A DNA stretch of 64,000 nt, taken from the NCBI RefSeq assembly GCF_000234805.1, contig NC_016645.1, positions 2,394,391 through 2,458,390 of the forward strand, written 5' to 3'. The notes beneath the pieces were generated by a model, which was given only the letters and a program-made list of their open reading frames with translations, made no database searches and was not told the DNA's origin. The DNA is from Pyrobaculum ferrireducens (lineage in GTDB: Archaea; Thermoproteota; Thermoprotei; Thermoproteales; Thermoproteaceae). Position numbers and translations under genes: made by a program. Positions within the stretch are counted from its first letter, which is position 1. Each line of letters opens with the position of its first letter. Positions 43,650 through 52,454 of the stretch are shown here, piece after piece.

Positions 43650-46600
43650 ATCTCCTCCACCTCCACGTCAAAGGCGTAGTCCGCCCCCTTAAACTTCTGC
43701 GCCATATCACTGTCTATCTGGACAGCAGGCGAAAACTCAAACCTCACGTCAGCCCCCGGCGACAGGTACTCCAGAGCCGCCAGGAGTCTGACCGCCCGCT
43801 CCCTCACCTCTGGAGATGTGACGTTAAACACGGCGTCTACGCTCAGCGACACGTCGCCCCCCACCTGCGCCGCCCTCACGGCGAGCCTATGCGGCACACC
43901 CCTCTTCACAAAGTAGTCAAGCAACCCCCTGGCGTCCTTCACAGCCTTTACAGAAATCCCCCTAACCGCTTCTCCCACATTTACAGAGTACTTAGTCCTC
44001 ACCTTCCTACACCGCCCCTTGACGTTTACAGCCACCCTCCTCCTATCTCTACCTCCATCTCTAAAGACGGCCTCTACCTCCAGGCTGTAGACACCCGGCT
44101 CCCACGGCAGATCCACCTCAAACACGTGGACTCTGCCGGAGGCGCTCTCCTCCCTCTCCACATCACCCACGCGGTAGATAACAGCCGCTAGGTCGTCGGA
44201 ACCCACCACCTCCACCCTCAGCCTGGAGCCGGGGTTCCGCTCCACCACAGGAGTAGCCACCCCATCAATCCTCACTTCCACAGCCCTCTCCCTAACCTCC
44301 ACCTCCAGGCGGCCCTCCGAGAGGAAGGGCCAGTCGCCCCTAGCCGTGAGAAGCTCATCCACAGCCCTCTTCACCTCCTCGCCGCTGGGCCTCTTATACA
44401 CCACGTAATACCGCGTCGCGCTTGTAGAAAGAGATGCCAGTTGCTTCAAAAACGCCTCCACAGCCCAATCCACAAGCTGATCCCTCCACCTCAGCGGGGC
44501 GACCCCAACGTCTTTGTCGAGGGGTGGGATCTCACAACCCGTCTTGGAAAGCCACCTCACCTCTCCATCCACCTCGAACAGACAGCTACACCCGGCGCAG
44601 TAGCTCTTCACAGCCTCCAAGAACTCCTCAAAGGAGATCGGCGCAGGCGGGAATTTCTCGTTGTTTAGATACAGACTCCAGAGATCTCCCAGCTTCTTAA
44701 AGCCGTCCCACTGAAGCTCTGCGAAAATCTTCTCCACAAGCCCCCTCAACACGTCAGACCTCTGCTTAGCCACCTCGCTGAGGTATTCGTCAAGCCGCTT
44801 CACATCCACATCCCTAAACCCAGCCGCCACCCTCCTAAGCCAGGCAAAAGCCGCAGCCCTCAGAGCATACGCGGCGCGCTCCTTCCACCGCTCCACCCTA
44901 CTCCTTAACAACTGCTCCATCTCCCGCTTAATTCTCTCGTCCTCTATGGACAGAAGATCTGGGAAGTAGTGGTACAGGTTGAGGAGGACCTCGTCAACCG
45001 CCTTGTAGAGCTGGCCCAACGCCACGGCGGCCTCCTTCACGTTCTTAACAGCCGTAAACCTCTCCAAAAGCCGCTCCGCGTCGGCAGGCACAGGCCCCGA
45101 GTCGTCCCGCCTAACGAAAAAGAGGTTGTTCCTCCGCCTACCCACCCCAAACTCCATCAGGTCAACCGCCAGCGTGGACTTATCCGCGTCGTCCAGCGCC
45201 CTGGCCCACTCATCCCTATTGGTCAGAATCACCACCTTGCCGAAGGCCTTCCTCTGGCTACTTACGCCCGAGACATAGACAGCCGAGAAGAAGCGCGCGT
45301 TCTCCCTCAGAAGGGCGGCCAGCTGATCCGCGACTACGTCCATGCCGTCCTCGTAGGAGAATTTAAACATAGCCTCCCTAATGGCGTGGACCTCGTCGCC
45401 GATAAACCAATAGACGTACCTATCGCCCAGCCTCGCCACGTGGAGCCCCACGTCGGTGGCCCTGGCGAGCACGTCCTTCACGTCCACAGGCCTAATGTCG
45501 AGGGCGTTGTAGCTACCCGCCACGATCTCATCCTCAGTAGGGTAGAGGGACTCGGCCGGCATAAGCCTAGCCAGAAACGTCGCCAGGAGGATGTGCCTCA
45601 GGACAGAAACCGCGGCCTTACCGCCAAGCCGGCCGACATCCTCCTTGTACAGCCTCACCAAGGTGGACCACTCGCCAGCCAAAGGCCCGCCCACGACGAG
45701 GATATCCTCGGGTTCCGGCAAGTGGGCGAAGGTCACGAGCTCATCGGCTGAGGCATTGACGTAGGCTCTAGCTAAAGTGCGGAGCAACTCCCTAGTCATC
45801 TGGATCCTTGTCCGCTCGGCCAGCGACTCGTCGGCGAGCCTCAACACGACGTCGAGAAAAACGGGGTTGAAGGGGTAGGCCTTCTCTAGCTTCCCCTCGA
45901 AATCCCTCAAGACCTCCTCCCTCACCACGCCCTTCAGCGGCGCTATGTCGGCTCTCCGGGGCCTGAGGCCGGCCCAGCGCCTGAAGACAGCCGCTATGTT
46001 CTTAGCCGTATCCAGGCCGACCCTAATAACATTCATCCTCTCCACGGCGCTCAGCGACCTGGAAGCCTCGAGAGCAGGCCCCCGGCCGCCCTCCGGGAAG
46101 AGGGAGTAGGACACGAAGAGGTAGACGCCCTTGACCTCCCCGGCGACCTCAGCCAGCGTCTGGATCCACTGGACAAAGCCAGGCTCCTCCTCCAGGTACT
46201 GCGTCTCGTCGAAGAGCAACACGATAGGCGACGCGTCCCTCAACACGCCCCGGAGCTCCTCCTTAGTGGCAAGAGACCTCAGCCTCCTCTCGAACTCTCC
46301 CAAGACGCGCCCAGCCCTGAAAACCGCCACGTTCGGCACCTTCGCCAAAGTGGGCGTATAGAGCTCGATCCCGTACTCGGCCAAATGGCGCGATACGCAC
46401 TCGCCTGAGCCCTTACACCGCCTATACAGGGCGATGATGTGGAGCACCAGGGCGAGGAAGTGAGACTTGCCGGCCCCCAGCAGGGCTGGGAGGGTGTATA
46501 TCTGCGACTCCCCCGCCGCCAGCTTCTTCAAGAAATCCTCAATGTGCTGTCTAAACCCCGGCGTGATGTACGTAATCTTGAAAAAAGAGTCGGGATCGCA

Positions 46601-46714
46601 GTACACCCTGTGGGCCTCTTCCGGATTCCTCCCTAGAAACAACGCCCCGTAGACCTCGTATATGTCGATGGCCGGACTTATCTTACCCTCAGCCAACAAC
46701 TTTACAAAAGACAC
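43643..46714 (-). CDS. DUF499-type AAA+ ATPase
   Basis: The 1023-residue protein has a Walker A loop LLGAGKSHFLALVLHI (residues about 79-94), a Walker B strand VLLFDETQYLEEE (about 165-177) and an early YEVYGALFLGRNPEEAHRVY stretch (parts) typical of COG1483/DUF499 ATPases. Large middle and C-terminal parts include beta-sandwich-like regions near residues 830-920. DUF499 proteins are regularly encoded with DUF1156 methyltransferases and helicases in predicted defence systems, in the PglY/BrxC sphere. It lies 30 nt behind the methyltransferase and overlaps the next gene by 7 nt. Confidence 0.85.
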   Translation of the reverse strand: MSFVKLLAEGKISPAIDIYEVYGALFLGRNPEEAHRVYCDPDSFFKITYITPGFRQHIEDFLKKLAAGESQIYTLPALLGAGKSHFLALVLHIIALYRRCKGSGECVSRHLAEYGIELYTPTLAKVPNVAVFRAGRVLGEFERRLRSLATKEELRGVLRDASPIVLLFDETQYLEEEPGFVQWIQTLAEVAGEVKGVYLFVSYSLFPEGGRGPALEASRSLSAVERMNVIRVGLDTAKNIAAVFRRWAGLRPRRADIAPLKGVVREEVLRDFEGKLEKAYPFNPVFLDVVLRLADESLAERTRIQMTRELLRTLARAYVNASADELVTFAHLPEPEDILVVGGPLAGEWSTLVRLYKEDVGRLGGKAAVSVLRHILLATFLARLMPAESLYPTEDEIVAGSYNALDIRPVDVKDVLARATDVGLHVARLGDRYVYWFIGDEVHAIREAMFKFSYEDGMDVVADQLAALLRENARFFSAVYVSGVSSQRKAFGKVVILTNRDEWARALDDADKSTLAVDLMEFGVGRRRNNLFFVRRDDSGPVPADAERLLERFTAVKNVKEAAVALGQLYKAVDEVLLNLYHYFPDLLSIEDERIKREMEQLLRSRVERWKERAAYALRAAAFAWLRRVAAGFRDVDVKRLDEYLSEVAKQRSDVLRGLVEKIFAELQWDGFKKLGDLWSLYLNNEKFPPAPISFEEFLEAVKSYCAGCSCLFEVDGEVRWLSKTGCEIPPLDKDVGVAPLRWRDQLVDWAVEAFLKQLASLSTSATRYYVVYKRPSGEEVKRAVDELLTARGDWPFLSEGRLEVEVRERAVEVRIDGVATPVVERNPGSRLRVEVVGSDDLAAVIYRVGDVEREESASGRVHVFEVDLPWEPGVYSLEVEAVFRDGGRDRRRVAVNVKGRCRKVRTKYSVNVGEAVRGISVKAVKDARGLLDYFVKRGVPHRLAVRAAQVGGDVSLSVDAVFNVTSPEVRERAVRLLAALEYLSPGADVRFEFSPAVQIDSDMAQKFKGADYAFDVEVEEIC

Positions 46715-46744
46715 ACATGGAATTCTCCAGATACTTAAAAGTAC

Positions 46745-49729
46745 CTACCCCCACCACTCGGCGCCCAGAATAACCTTCGCGGTCTTCACATCGACGTCGT
46801 CCTCGTCGAGAACACCTGCCCTTGCCAGCTCCACAAGCGCCCTGGCCAGCGCCAAGGCCTCCTCCCTAACCTCAGGCGCACAGGTGACGGAGGTCTTAGC
46901 CAGGAGGTTGAGCTGAAGCTGGCGGAAGCAGTCAAGCACCGGCCGCCCCCGCTGAGCCGAGTACACCCGCCGGATCTCATCCACCGTGTCCCCCCGCGGC
47001 GCCAGGACCTCGAAGGCCTTGCGCTTAGCCACCCTCGGCCCGCCCACGTCGGCCTCCCTAATCAGTCCCAGCTTTATGAGGTCTACGTGCGGCAGGCCGG
47101 TGGCCCGCTCCACGTGGGACAGAGTGTCGCTGTCCACATACCCCCGCTCGTTCTCCATAATGCGGAGGGCGAGGTAGGCGTGCGCCGCCGGGTCGGACAG
47201 CCTCACCCCGGCCTTCCTGAGGAGGGCCTCGAAGGCGATCGCCACCGCCTGCCTCATCAACCCCTCGGAGTCCAGCTCCAAGCCGCCGAGCGTAACCGGG
47301 CTGTGGGCCGTGAGGTACTCCAAAGCCGCCAAATAGGCGTAGACCCACGCCGTCGTCCCGTTTTTCTTCTTCGCGCCGCTGGACACGGCCCTCAACCTGC
47401 GGTCGACCCTCTCGGCCACCTCCTCCACTACCCTATCCCTCTCGGCCGAGAGGTCCAATGGCTTAGGCCCGGACCTGCGCCTCCACGCAGAGACGTAGCC
47501 GCCTAGCACAGACGCCTTGCCCCTAGCCACGACGTTCTCCTCGCTCTCGGTGGCCACCGGGTACGCCGCCACCATCTCCAGCCCGTTCACGCGCCAGAGG
47601 GCGTCCACAAGAGCCGCCCACGACTCCGGCTTCTTAGCCACGTAGTAGGTCACAAGGAGGCCGTCCTCCTTCAAAAACCTAAGCACGTTGGCAAAGGCCT
47701 TGGCCAGCATGTCGCGGAAAGTGGCACTGATCTTGAAGTACTCCCAGCGCCCCACGCTCTCCGACACCTCCCTCACGGCGAACCGCTCCCATTGAGTCCT
47801 CACCTCCAGCCCAAGCTCGTCGAAAAACGCCTCGGGCACAAACCTAGGCCGAAGCGCCGCGCCGTCGCTGTCGCTGAGCGCCCTCTTAAGCCACACAAAG
47901 TAGAAGTCGCTCAGCTCGGAATAAGCCACATCGTCAGCATAAGGTGGATCAGTAATAATAACATCAAACTTCCCTCCCTCTAACTTAGACAATTCAGAAG
48001 CATCATCAAGCACAACCCAAAACCTGCTAGGACTACCAGAAGTAGCAAAGACAAGATAAGACAAACTACTGATAATATTTTCTATGGCATTATTCCACGA
48101 ACCTGTTCCTTTTGAGTATGGTTTTACATCTCCGTAATTCCACTGCATTGATATACCTCGCATTGCGAAAGCCCTCTTCACTGGTTGCCATGCAGTTGCT
48201 TGCCACTGCGACGAAATAGAGTTAAAGTCTGACATATTTGTAAGCGCTATTGCTAAATATGTCGTTACTGCTTCTGCGTATTTAAGCGCCTCTTCTTTGT
48301 TCAATCCTTCCTTTAATTTATCTTCCTCAATTTTCTTACCTGCCTCACGTATTAGTTTAACGAGTTTGACTAGGGTTAGGAGCTGGCGTGGGTTGAAGAG
48401 CTTGAAGAATTTATTAAAACCCCATGTCCATATGCTCAATTGACCTGCCGTCCCCATATGATATTTCCAAAGTTCTTCTGTGGGAATATCTGGATCTCCC
48501 CACATCCGTCTGAGTCTCTCGGCGGCTTGCCACAGCTTGTCCATGTCTTGTTGAGTCGCTGGCTGGAACTGCAGGTCGCCGTCTTTGACGTACACCTTGG
48601 CCAGAAGTGTGGGCCTCACAGATGCATTTTTGAGCTCCTCCAGGGTGACCTCGCCTCGTAGGTACTTTTCGTATAGCTCGTTCCACTGGCGGAGGGCCCA
48701 CTTGACGTACCAGTCGCCGTCTCTCCTCCCGCCTTTTGTGATTTTTCCGTTGACCACCCGGTGGTTGATCTCGGCGCGGCAGTGTAGGCACTGGGCGGTC
48801 TCCCTCCTGGCGTCTATGTTTTTGGCCGGCACGGCGTAGCGCTGTCCCCGCCACTCCACCGAGCCGCCGCCTTCCTCCTCCCTGGTCTGCACCTTGGCGT
48901 TGAGCTCGCCGCAGCTGCCCCCGCCTTGTCTTCTGCACTCCTCGTTTAGATCCACCACGGAGATGCGGCCGTCTTCCCACTTCATCCATGCCAGCCTCTC
49001 GTAGTAGGTCTTTCCCTTGACTCTGGCGAGCCACCAGTTGCCCACCAGCGGGGTGTAGCGGCCGCAGACGGGGCACTTGACTTCCCAGGTGCCTATGTAG
49101 ACGTCGGCGTCGTAGAGCCCCGCCACGTCCGAGTCGTTGCGCAGTTGCTCCAGGACCCACCTGCCCCACTTCGCCACGTCGTATATGAGCGCCGGCACCT
49201 TGTACCTGGCGGAGTCCGCCACCGCCTTCACGCCGTTGAATTTCTTCACGACGTCCTCTAGGCCGAGCTCCTTTGCCTCTCTGCCGGTGATCTCCGTTGT
49301 GAGGTGGCTGAATTTCTTTGGGTACTCCAGCACCGCCTTGAGGAAGACGTAGGCTGTGGGGAGGAGCTCCACGGCCGCGGCGTCGGCGCCGAGCCTGGCC
49401 GCCTCCAGCGGAATGGAGCCGAAGCCCGCGAAGGGGTCGAGCACCTTCTTGCCCCTCAGCCTCTCCACGAGACGCGGCGAGGGGTTGCACTGGTACACCG
49501 TCTTCCTCTCGCGGCGGCATGGGAAGAGGTCGTTTAGGAACTGCTCTGGGTTGCTGTAGGCGTCGGCGGGTAGCAGAGCCGCGGCGATTACCGCCCTAGC
49601 CCCAGCCAGCGGCTTCCGGGTCCACCAAAACACCATCTCCCAATGCGGAGGCCTCCCAGGACCCTTCTCAACCTCACTATATTCGTTAATAGCCTCAATC
49701 GGTATGCCAGACTCGAGTAAAGACGTCAT
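46745..49729 (-). CDS. DUF1156-type adenine-specific DNA methyltransferase
   Basis: The 994-residue protein begins IPIEAINEYSEVEKGPGRPP and HWEMVFWWTRKPLAGARAVI, the DUF1156 opening. The AdoMet motif LDPFAGFGSIPLEAARLG is near residue 95 and the catalytic TDPPYADDVAYSELSDFYFVWLK (motif IV) near 592, which is the DPPY of amino-methyltransferases. Two Zn-binding stretches (KCPVCGRYTPL, QCLHCRAEI) fit the COG1743 description. It should modify adenine (or possibly cytosine N4) in host DNA. It is the first gene of the MTase-ATPase-small protein operon, with a TATA box at 49749-49757. Confidence 0.9.
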   Translation of the reverse strand: MTSLLESGIPIEAINEYSEVEKGPGRPPHWEMVFWWTRKPLAGARAVIAAALLPADAYSNPEQFLNDLFPCRRERKTVYQCNPSPRLVERLRGKKVLDPFAGFGSIPLEAARLGADAAAVELLPTAYVFLKAVLEYPKKFSHLTTEITGREAKELGLEDVVKKFNGVKAVADSARYKVPALIYDVAKWGRWVLEQLRNDSDVAGLYDADVYIGTWEVKCPVCGRYTPLVGNWWLARVKGKTYYERLAWMKWEDGRISVVDLNEECRRQGGGSCGELNAKVQTREEEGGGSVEWRGQRYAVPAKNIDARRETAQCLHCRAEINHRVVNGKITKGGRRDGDWYVKWALRQWNELYEKYLRGEVTLEELKNASVRPTLLAKVYVKDGDLQFQPATQQDMDKLWQAAERLRRMWGDPDIPTEELWKYHMGTAGQLSIWTWGFNKFFKLFNPRQLLTLVKLVKLIREAGKKIEEDKLKEGLNKEEALKYAEAVTTYLAIALTNMSDFNSISSQWQATAWQPVKRAFAMRGISMQWNYGDVKPYSKGTGSWNNAIENIISSLSYLVFATSGSPSRFWVVLDDASELSKLEGGKFDVIITDPPYADDVAYSELSDFYFVWLKRALSDSDGAALRPRFVPEAFFDELGLEVRTQWERFAVREVSESVGRWEYFKISATFRDMLAKAFANVLRFLKEDGLLVTYYVAKKPESWAALVDALWRVNGLEMVAAYPVATESEENVVARGKASVLGGYVSAWRRRSGPKPLDLSAERDRVVEEVAERVDRRLRAVSSGAKKKNGTTAWVYAYLAALEYLTAHSPVTLGGLELDSEGLMRQAVAIAFEALLRKAGVRLSDPAAHAYLALRIMENERGYVDSDTLSHVERATGLPHVDLIKLGLIREADVGGPRVAKRKAFEVLAPRGDTVDEIRRVYSAQRGRPVLDCFRQLQLNLLAKTSVTCAPEVREEALALARALVELARAGVLDEDDVDVKTAKVILGAEWWG

Positions 49730-49748
49730 ACCCCAATATAATCACGCT

Positions 49749-49757
49749 ATTTAAAAG
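49749..49757 (-). promoter_or_regulatory. TATA box of the methyltransferase operon
   Basis: The element ATTTAAAAG (plus-strand reading; CTTTTAAAT on the minus strand) is centred about 24 nt before the ATG at 49729. It is too near the ATG at 49769 (about 16 nt) to serve the PIWI gene in a leaderless manner. Confidence 0.5.
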
Positions 49758-49768
49758 TAGCGTATTGT

Positions 49769-51337
49769 ATGGATTATCTGAGTACTAACTCAATACTAAA
49801 TGGACCTTTTATATTCACGTATACTTCTCATCATATGGTCAGGTCCCCCGGGAAGTCTCTCCCCCCATACATAGATACCTATAGTAATAAAAACTGGCGC
49901 TGCGATATAAGAAGAATACTTATTCCTCATGAATTGTTGGAAACGGAGATAGATGGTTTGAGCTGTCAGGATTATCCGTATGAATGTGCGAAAAAAGTGG
50001 TCTCAGAGCTGAGGAGGTCCGGAGGTAAGGCATACTACTTGAAGGAGAATCCAAAAATAATTCTTACCACAGACAGCGGTAGTGGCACGTATAATCTACA
50101 ACCCTTACCTGCAAAATCCTTAGATGAAGTACTGGGATTTGAATTTAAACCAAGGTTCCTATTTGGAAATAATGTAGTGACAGAGACTCCATACGGTATT
50201 CTTAAAAACCCGCCTTACGAGTGCCAGGATGAACAGGATGAATTACCCCGATTGGTTATTTTATATGAAGATAAAAGGGCGGCTGTAGCCGTCAAGAAAC
50301 TCCTATATGAAGTTAAGCCGTTTACTGAGTTATTTAGACGACCTGATATGACTAGACTGAGTGATGTAGAAAAGAAGGGAAGTTTAGAAGATGTGCTTAA
50401 AGGTGGGACTGTTACGTTATTAATTGCAAGTGAAAATTATTTGAAAAGTCATTTAGATGTGATTACTCAGCTTAAGTTAGAAAGCTTTAAGCTGGGAAGG
50501 GGACGTTCTTCATTACAGATTATCAATTCAACTAGATTTGCAAATTTAACTTATGAACAGCGGCGGTTTTATTTCCCAGCGAATCTTGTAGCAGCTCTGT
50601 ATTTTAAGGCCGGGTGCATTCCATATGGGGTAGTAGTGCCGAATTGTGCGTTATGTTATGAGTTGCAGGCGAGTCTATACGTGGGGGTTGCATTAGCGAG
50701 GGGGCCTAATGGTTATTACAAAGGTGTCGCTATTTTGATGGAAGGGCTTGGCTCAGTGGTGAACTATGTTGATACTGATGAGGTTCTAAAAGGTGGCAGT
50801 ATGGAATTCGGAGAAGACGAAGCGGAGAAATTCAGTAGTAAAATAGTGGAGATGATTATGGAATACAAAGAGAAGTTTGGGGAAACTCCGGAAAATTTGT
50901 ATGTTGTGAGGAGTAGAGCGTTTGCCAGTATAGAGGCTGATGAAATTAGGAAGAAAGTTGAACGGGGAATTGAAAAGAAGTTGAGTTTAATTGAACGCTT
51001 CATGTGGAAGAAGTTAAAAAGGAAGACTATTGTCTTTATGTCGCCTTATAAAACAAAGTATAATATCGGGGGCAATAGAGCAATACATGTAAAAAGTCTT
51101 TCTGATTACTCGAATCTTTGGTTAATTCAGCCGCCTAGTTTTAATCATGCTATAAGAATTTCATACAATAGCGGAAATATAGACAGGAGACTTCCGGTAT
51201 TAGCATATTTGTATTTAAGATGGCTTGATTTTACCAGCCTTATAATGAAGGGGCGTTCAACTATTGCGCCAGTTACATACGCTAAAAGATATCTAAAGTG
51301 GTTAACTTTACAAGACAAAATAAAGTTATGGAATTAA
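49769..51337 (+). CDS. MID-PIWI prokaryotic Argonaute homologue, predicted catalytically inactive
   Basis: The frame encodes 522 residues, or 500 if translation starts at ATG 49835 as the TATA box at 49804-49813 suggests. Residues 124-170 (FEFKPRFLFG, PYGILKNPPYEC, LVILYEDKR) match the entry to a MID domain. NLVAALYFKAGCIPYGVVV (272-290), LYVGVALAR (303-311), GVAILMEGLG (319-328), PENLYVVRSRAF (374-385) and STIAPVTYAKRYLKW (497-511) follow the PIWI order of strands. The expected catalytic Asp of VGxD is Ala308 and that of RDG is Ser382, so slicing is unlikely. No PAZ domain fits in the 120-residue N-terminus. Inactive short Argonautes guide DNA or RNA recognition and signal to a partner. The gene is far more AT-rich than its neighbours, suggesting transfer. 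Confidence 0.72.
   Translation: MDYLSTNSILNGPFIFTYTSHHMVRSPGKSLPPYIDTYSNKNWRCDIRRILIPHELLETEIDGLSCQDYPYECAKKVVSELRRSGGKAYYLKENPKIILTTDSGSGTYNLQPLPAKSLDEVLGFEFKPRFLFGNNVVTETPYGILKNPPYECQDEQDELPRLVILYEDKRAAVAVKKLLYEVKPFTELFRRPDMTRLSDVEKKGSLEDVLKGGTVTLLIASENYLKSHLDVITQLKLESFKLGRGRSSLQIINSTRFANLTYEQRRFYFPANLVAALYFKAGCIPYGVVVPNCALCYELQASLYVGVALARGPNGYYKGVAILMEGLGSVVNYVDTDEVLKGGSMEFGEDEAEKFSSKIVEMIMEYKEKFGETPENLYVVRSRAFASIEADEIRKKVERGIEKKLSLIERFMWKKLKRKTIVFMSPYKTKYNIGGNRAIHVKSLSDYSNLWLIQPPSFNHAIRISYNSGNIDRRLPVLAYLYLRWLDFTSLIMKGRSTIAPVTYAKRYLKWLTLQDKIKLWN
49804..49813 (+). promoter_or_regulatory. TATA-like box inside the 5' end of the PIWI frame
   Basis: CTTTTATATT is centred about 26 nt before ATG 49835, the first Met after it in the PIWI frame. 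It indicates that the true protein starts at MVRSPGKSLPPY. Confidence 0.45.
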
Positions 51338-51921
51338 ATTTAGCAAATATTTTTTCATGGTTAAAGTTAATTTCAGAATTAGTTAATAATTATCTTAAAT
51401 CTATAGTTGATAGTTACTTAAAATCTATAGAGGTCGAGTGTTGCATTGATGCTCTGAAGTACCTACGCCGCGGTCGTCGTGTTAAAAGGACACCGAAGCT
51501 ACAAGATGAGTGTTACAATTTTTATAAGGAACTAAAGAGACACTTTCGACAGAATGCATTAAATGTTTATTTTAGCTATGTGATTCTAAATGAGTTAAAG
51601 TTATTAGCTAAATTTTTAAGTAAAGATATTGAGATTGATTTTAGAAATTTACTCAAAAACTTTGTTAATAAGTATAAAATAAAATGTGGGCTCTGTCAGA
51701 GGTGTATATCTCCACAGGACTGCTTTCTAAAGTATATAGCATGTGAAGATCGGTGTACGAGGTGGAGAATTAAGAGGAAACTTATGCGTATTGCCGCGAG
51801 GAGTAACCCTATGTCGGACTACGCTCGTTATTTCCTTAGAGGTTATGTTACGGATGATATCGAATCAAAACTACGTCAGCTTTACTCTAAGTCCAGTTTC
51901 TCATGTACTGCACCACGATAA
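51328..51921 (+). CDS. Cys-rich helical partner of the PIWI protein, unknown family
   Basis: ATG 51328 overlaps the PIWI stop by 10 nt, so the two genes are translationally coupled. The 197-residue product is Leu/Lys/Ile-rich and mostly helical, beginning MELNLANIFSWLKLISELVN, an amphipathic rather than clear transmembrane stretch. A possible metal-binding knot lies at about residues 118-141 (KCGLCQRC, PQDCFLKYIACEDRC), followed by a basic patch (TRWRIKRKLMRIAARS). I do not recognise it, and I see no APAZ, TIR, SIR2 or nuclease motif. By position it should be the effector or the missing N-terminal half of the Argonaute. AT-rich like its partner. Confidence 0.6.
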   Translation: MELNLANIFSWLKLISELVNNYLKSIVDSYLKSIEVECCIDALKYLRRGRRVKRTPKLQDECYNFYKELKRHFRQNALNVYFSYVILNELKLLAKFLSKDIEIDFRNLLKNFVNKYKIKCGLCQRCISPQDCFLKYIACEDRCTRWRIKRKLMRIAARSNPMSDYARYFLRGYVTDDIESKLRQLYSKSSFSCTAPR

Positions 51922-51927
51922 TTTAAG

Positions 51928-52120
51928 TTAATTATGAACTATATGCGTCCCGGCTCTGTTTAGGGCTGTGTCTATGGGGCTGTCGGCGAGTCCGCTTGCG
52001 ATGATTACATCTGCGCCGGTTTTTGCGGCCATAGGTCTAGGCCTAGGCGCTGGGGAGGTTTTGTATCATCTTGGTGGGGTCTTTGCAGACTACTGACCCG
52101 CCTATTTTTACGACTATCAT
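51928..52120 (-). pseudogene. lysZ: lysZ remnant with internal deletion
   Basis: The start survives: ATG 52120 reads [20 protein letters not shown], the N-terminus of LysZ ([LysW]-aminoadipate/glutamate kinase), and then hits TAG at 52043. In another frame, 52032-51928 reads [20 protein letters not shown] and continues [10 protein letters not shown] to a TAA, which is the end of the same kinase. About 200 codons between are missing, with the junction around the palindromic CTAGGCCTAG (52035-52044). The gene cannot make an active kinase. The last base of the frame is only 6 nt from the stop of the PIWI partner gene. Confidence 0.75.
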
Positions 52121-52266
52121 ATGGGGGCGATGGGGATTGTCCTCAGCACCTCGTCCTCTGGGAAGCCCATAGCGATGTTGATTGCCTGGCTGGCGGCGCC
52201 TCCCACTAGGTTGTCTATGGCGGCGAAGGCGACTGCCCAGCCGAGGCGGGGCAGTTCGATTTCTGA
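52117..52266 (-). pseudogene. lysY: lysY remnant (3' end only)
   Basis: In one minus frame the DNA reads IELPRLGWAVAFAAIDNLVG and then GAASQAINIAMGFPEDEVLR to TIPIAPI and TGA, the conserved C-terminus of LysY/ArgC ([LysW]-aminoadipyl/glutamyl phosphate reductase). Upstream the frame is closed by TGA at 52267-52269. The TGA at 52117-52119 overlaps the lysZ ATG, which preserves the original operon coupling. Only about 48 codons remain of some 350. DNA further upstream (52270-52440) shows no reading frame I can connect. Confidence 0.75.
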
Positions 52267-52426
52267 TCACGTCGTCGGCGTGAGCTCGGTGCCTGTATGT
52301 GTTTCAGCTATCTTTAGTTTCCGGCGGCCCCCCTTTCAACAGAGCTACATAGGGCCTACTTTCAACTGCTAGACGGCAGGCAGTATGAAGATGTGGGCAT
52401 GGAGGGTGTAGATGTAGTAGTTCACT

Positions 52427-52437
52427 GTTAATAATTT
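52427..52437 (+). promoter_or_regulatory. TATA box for the Cys-rich nuclease-like gene
   Basis: GTTAATAATTT is centred about 23-25 nt before the ATG at 52455. Confidence 0.5.
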
Positions 52438-52454
52438 GTTAAACTCTACGCCTC

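Noticed and set aside
47940-48060. C/D-box-like TTGATGA and CTGA on the minus strand within the methyltransferase gene
   Set aside because: Boxes are only a few bases apart, which is too close for a guide, and the region is coding.
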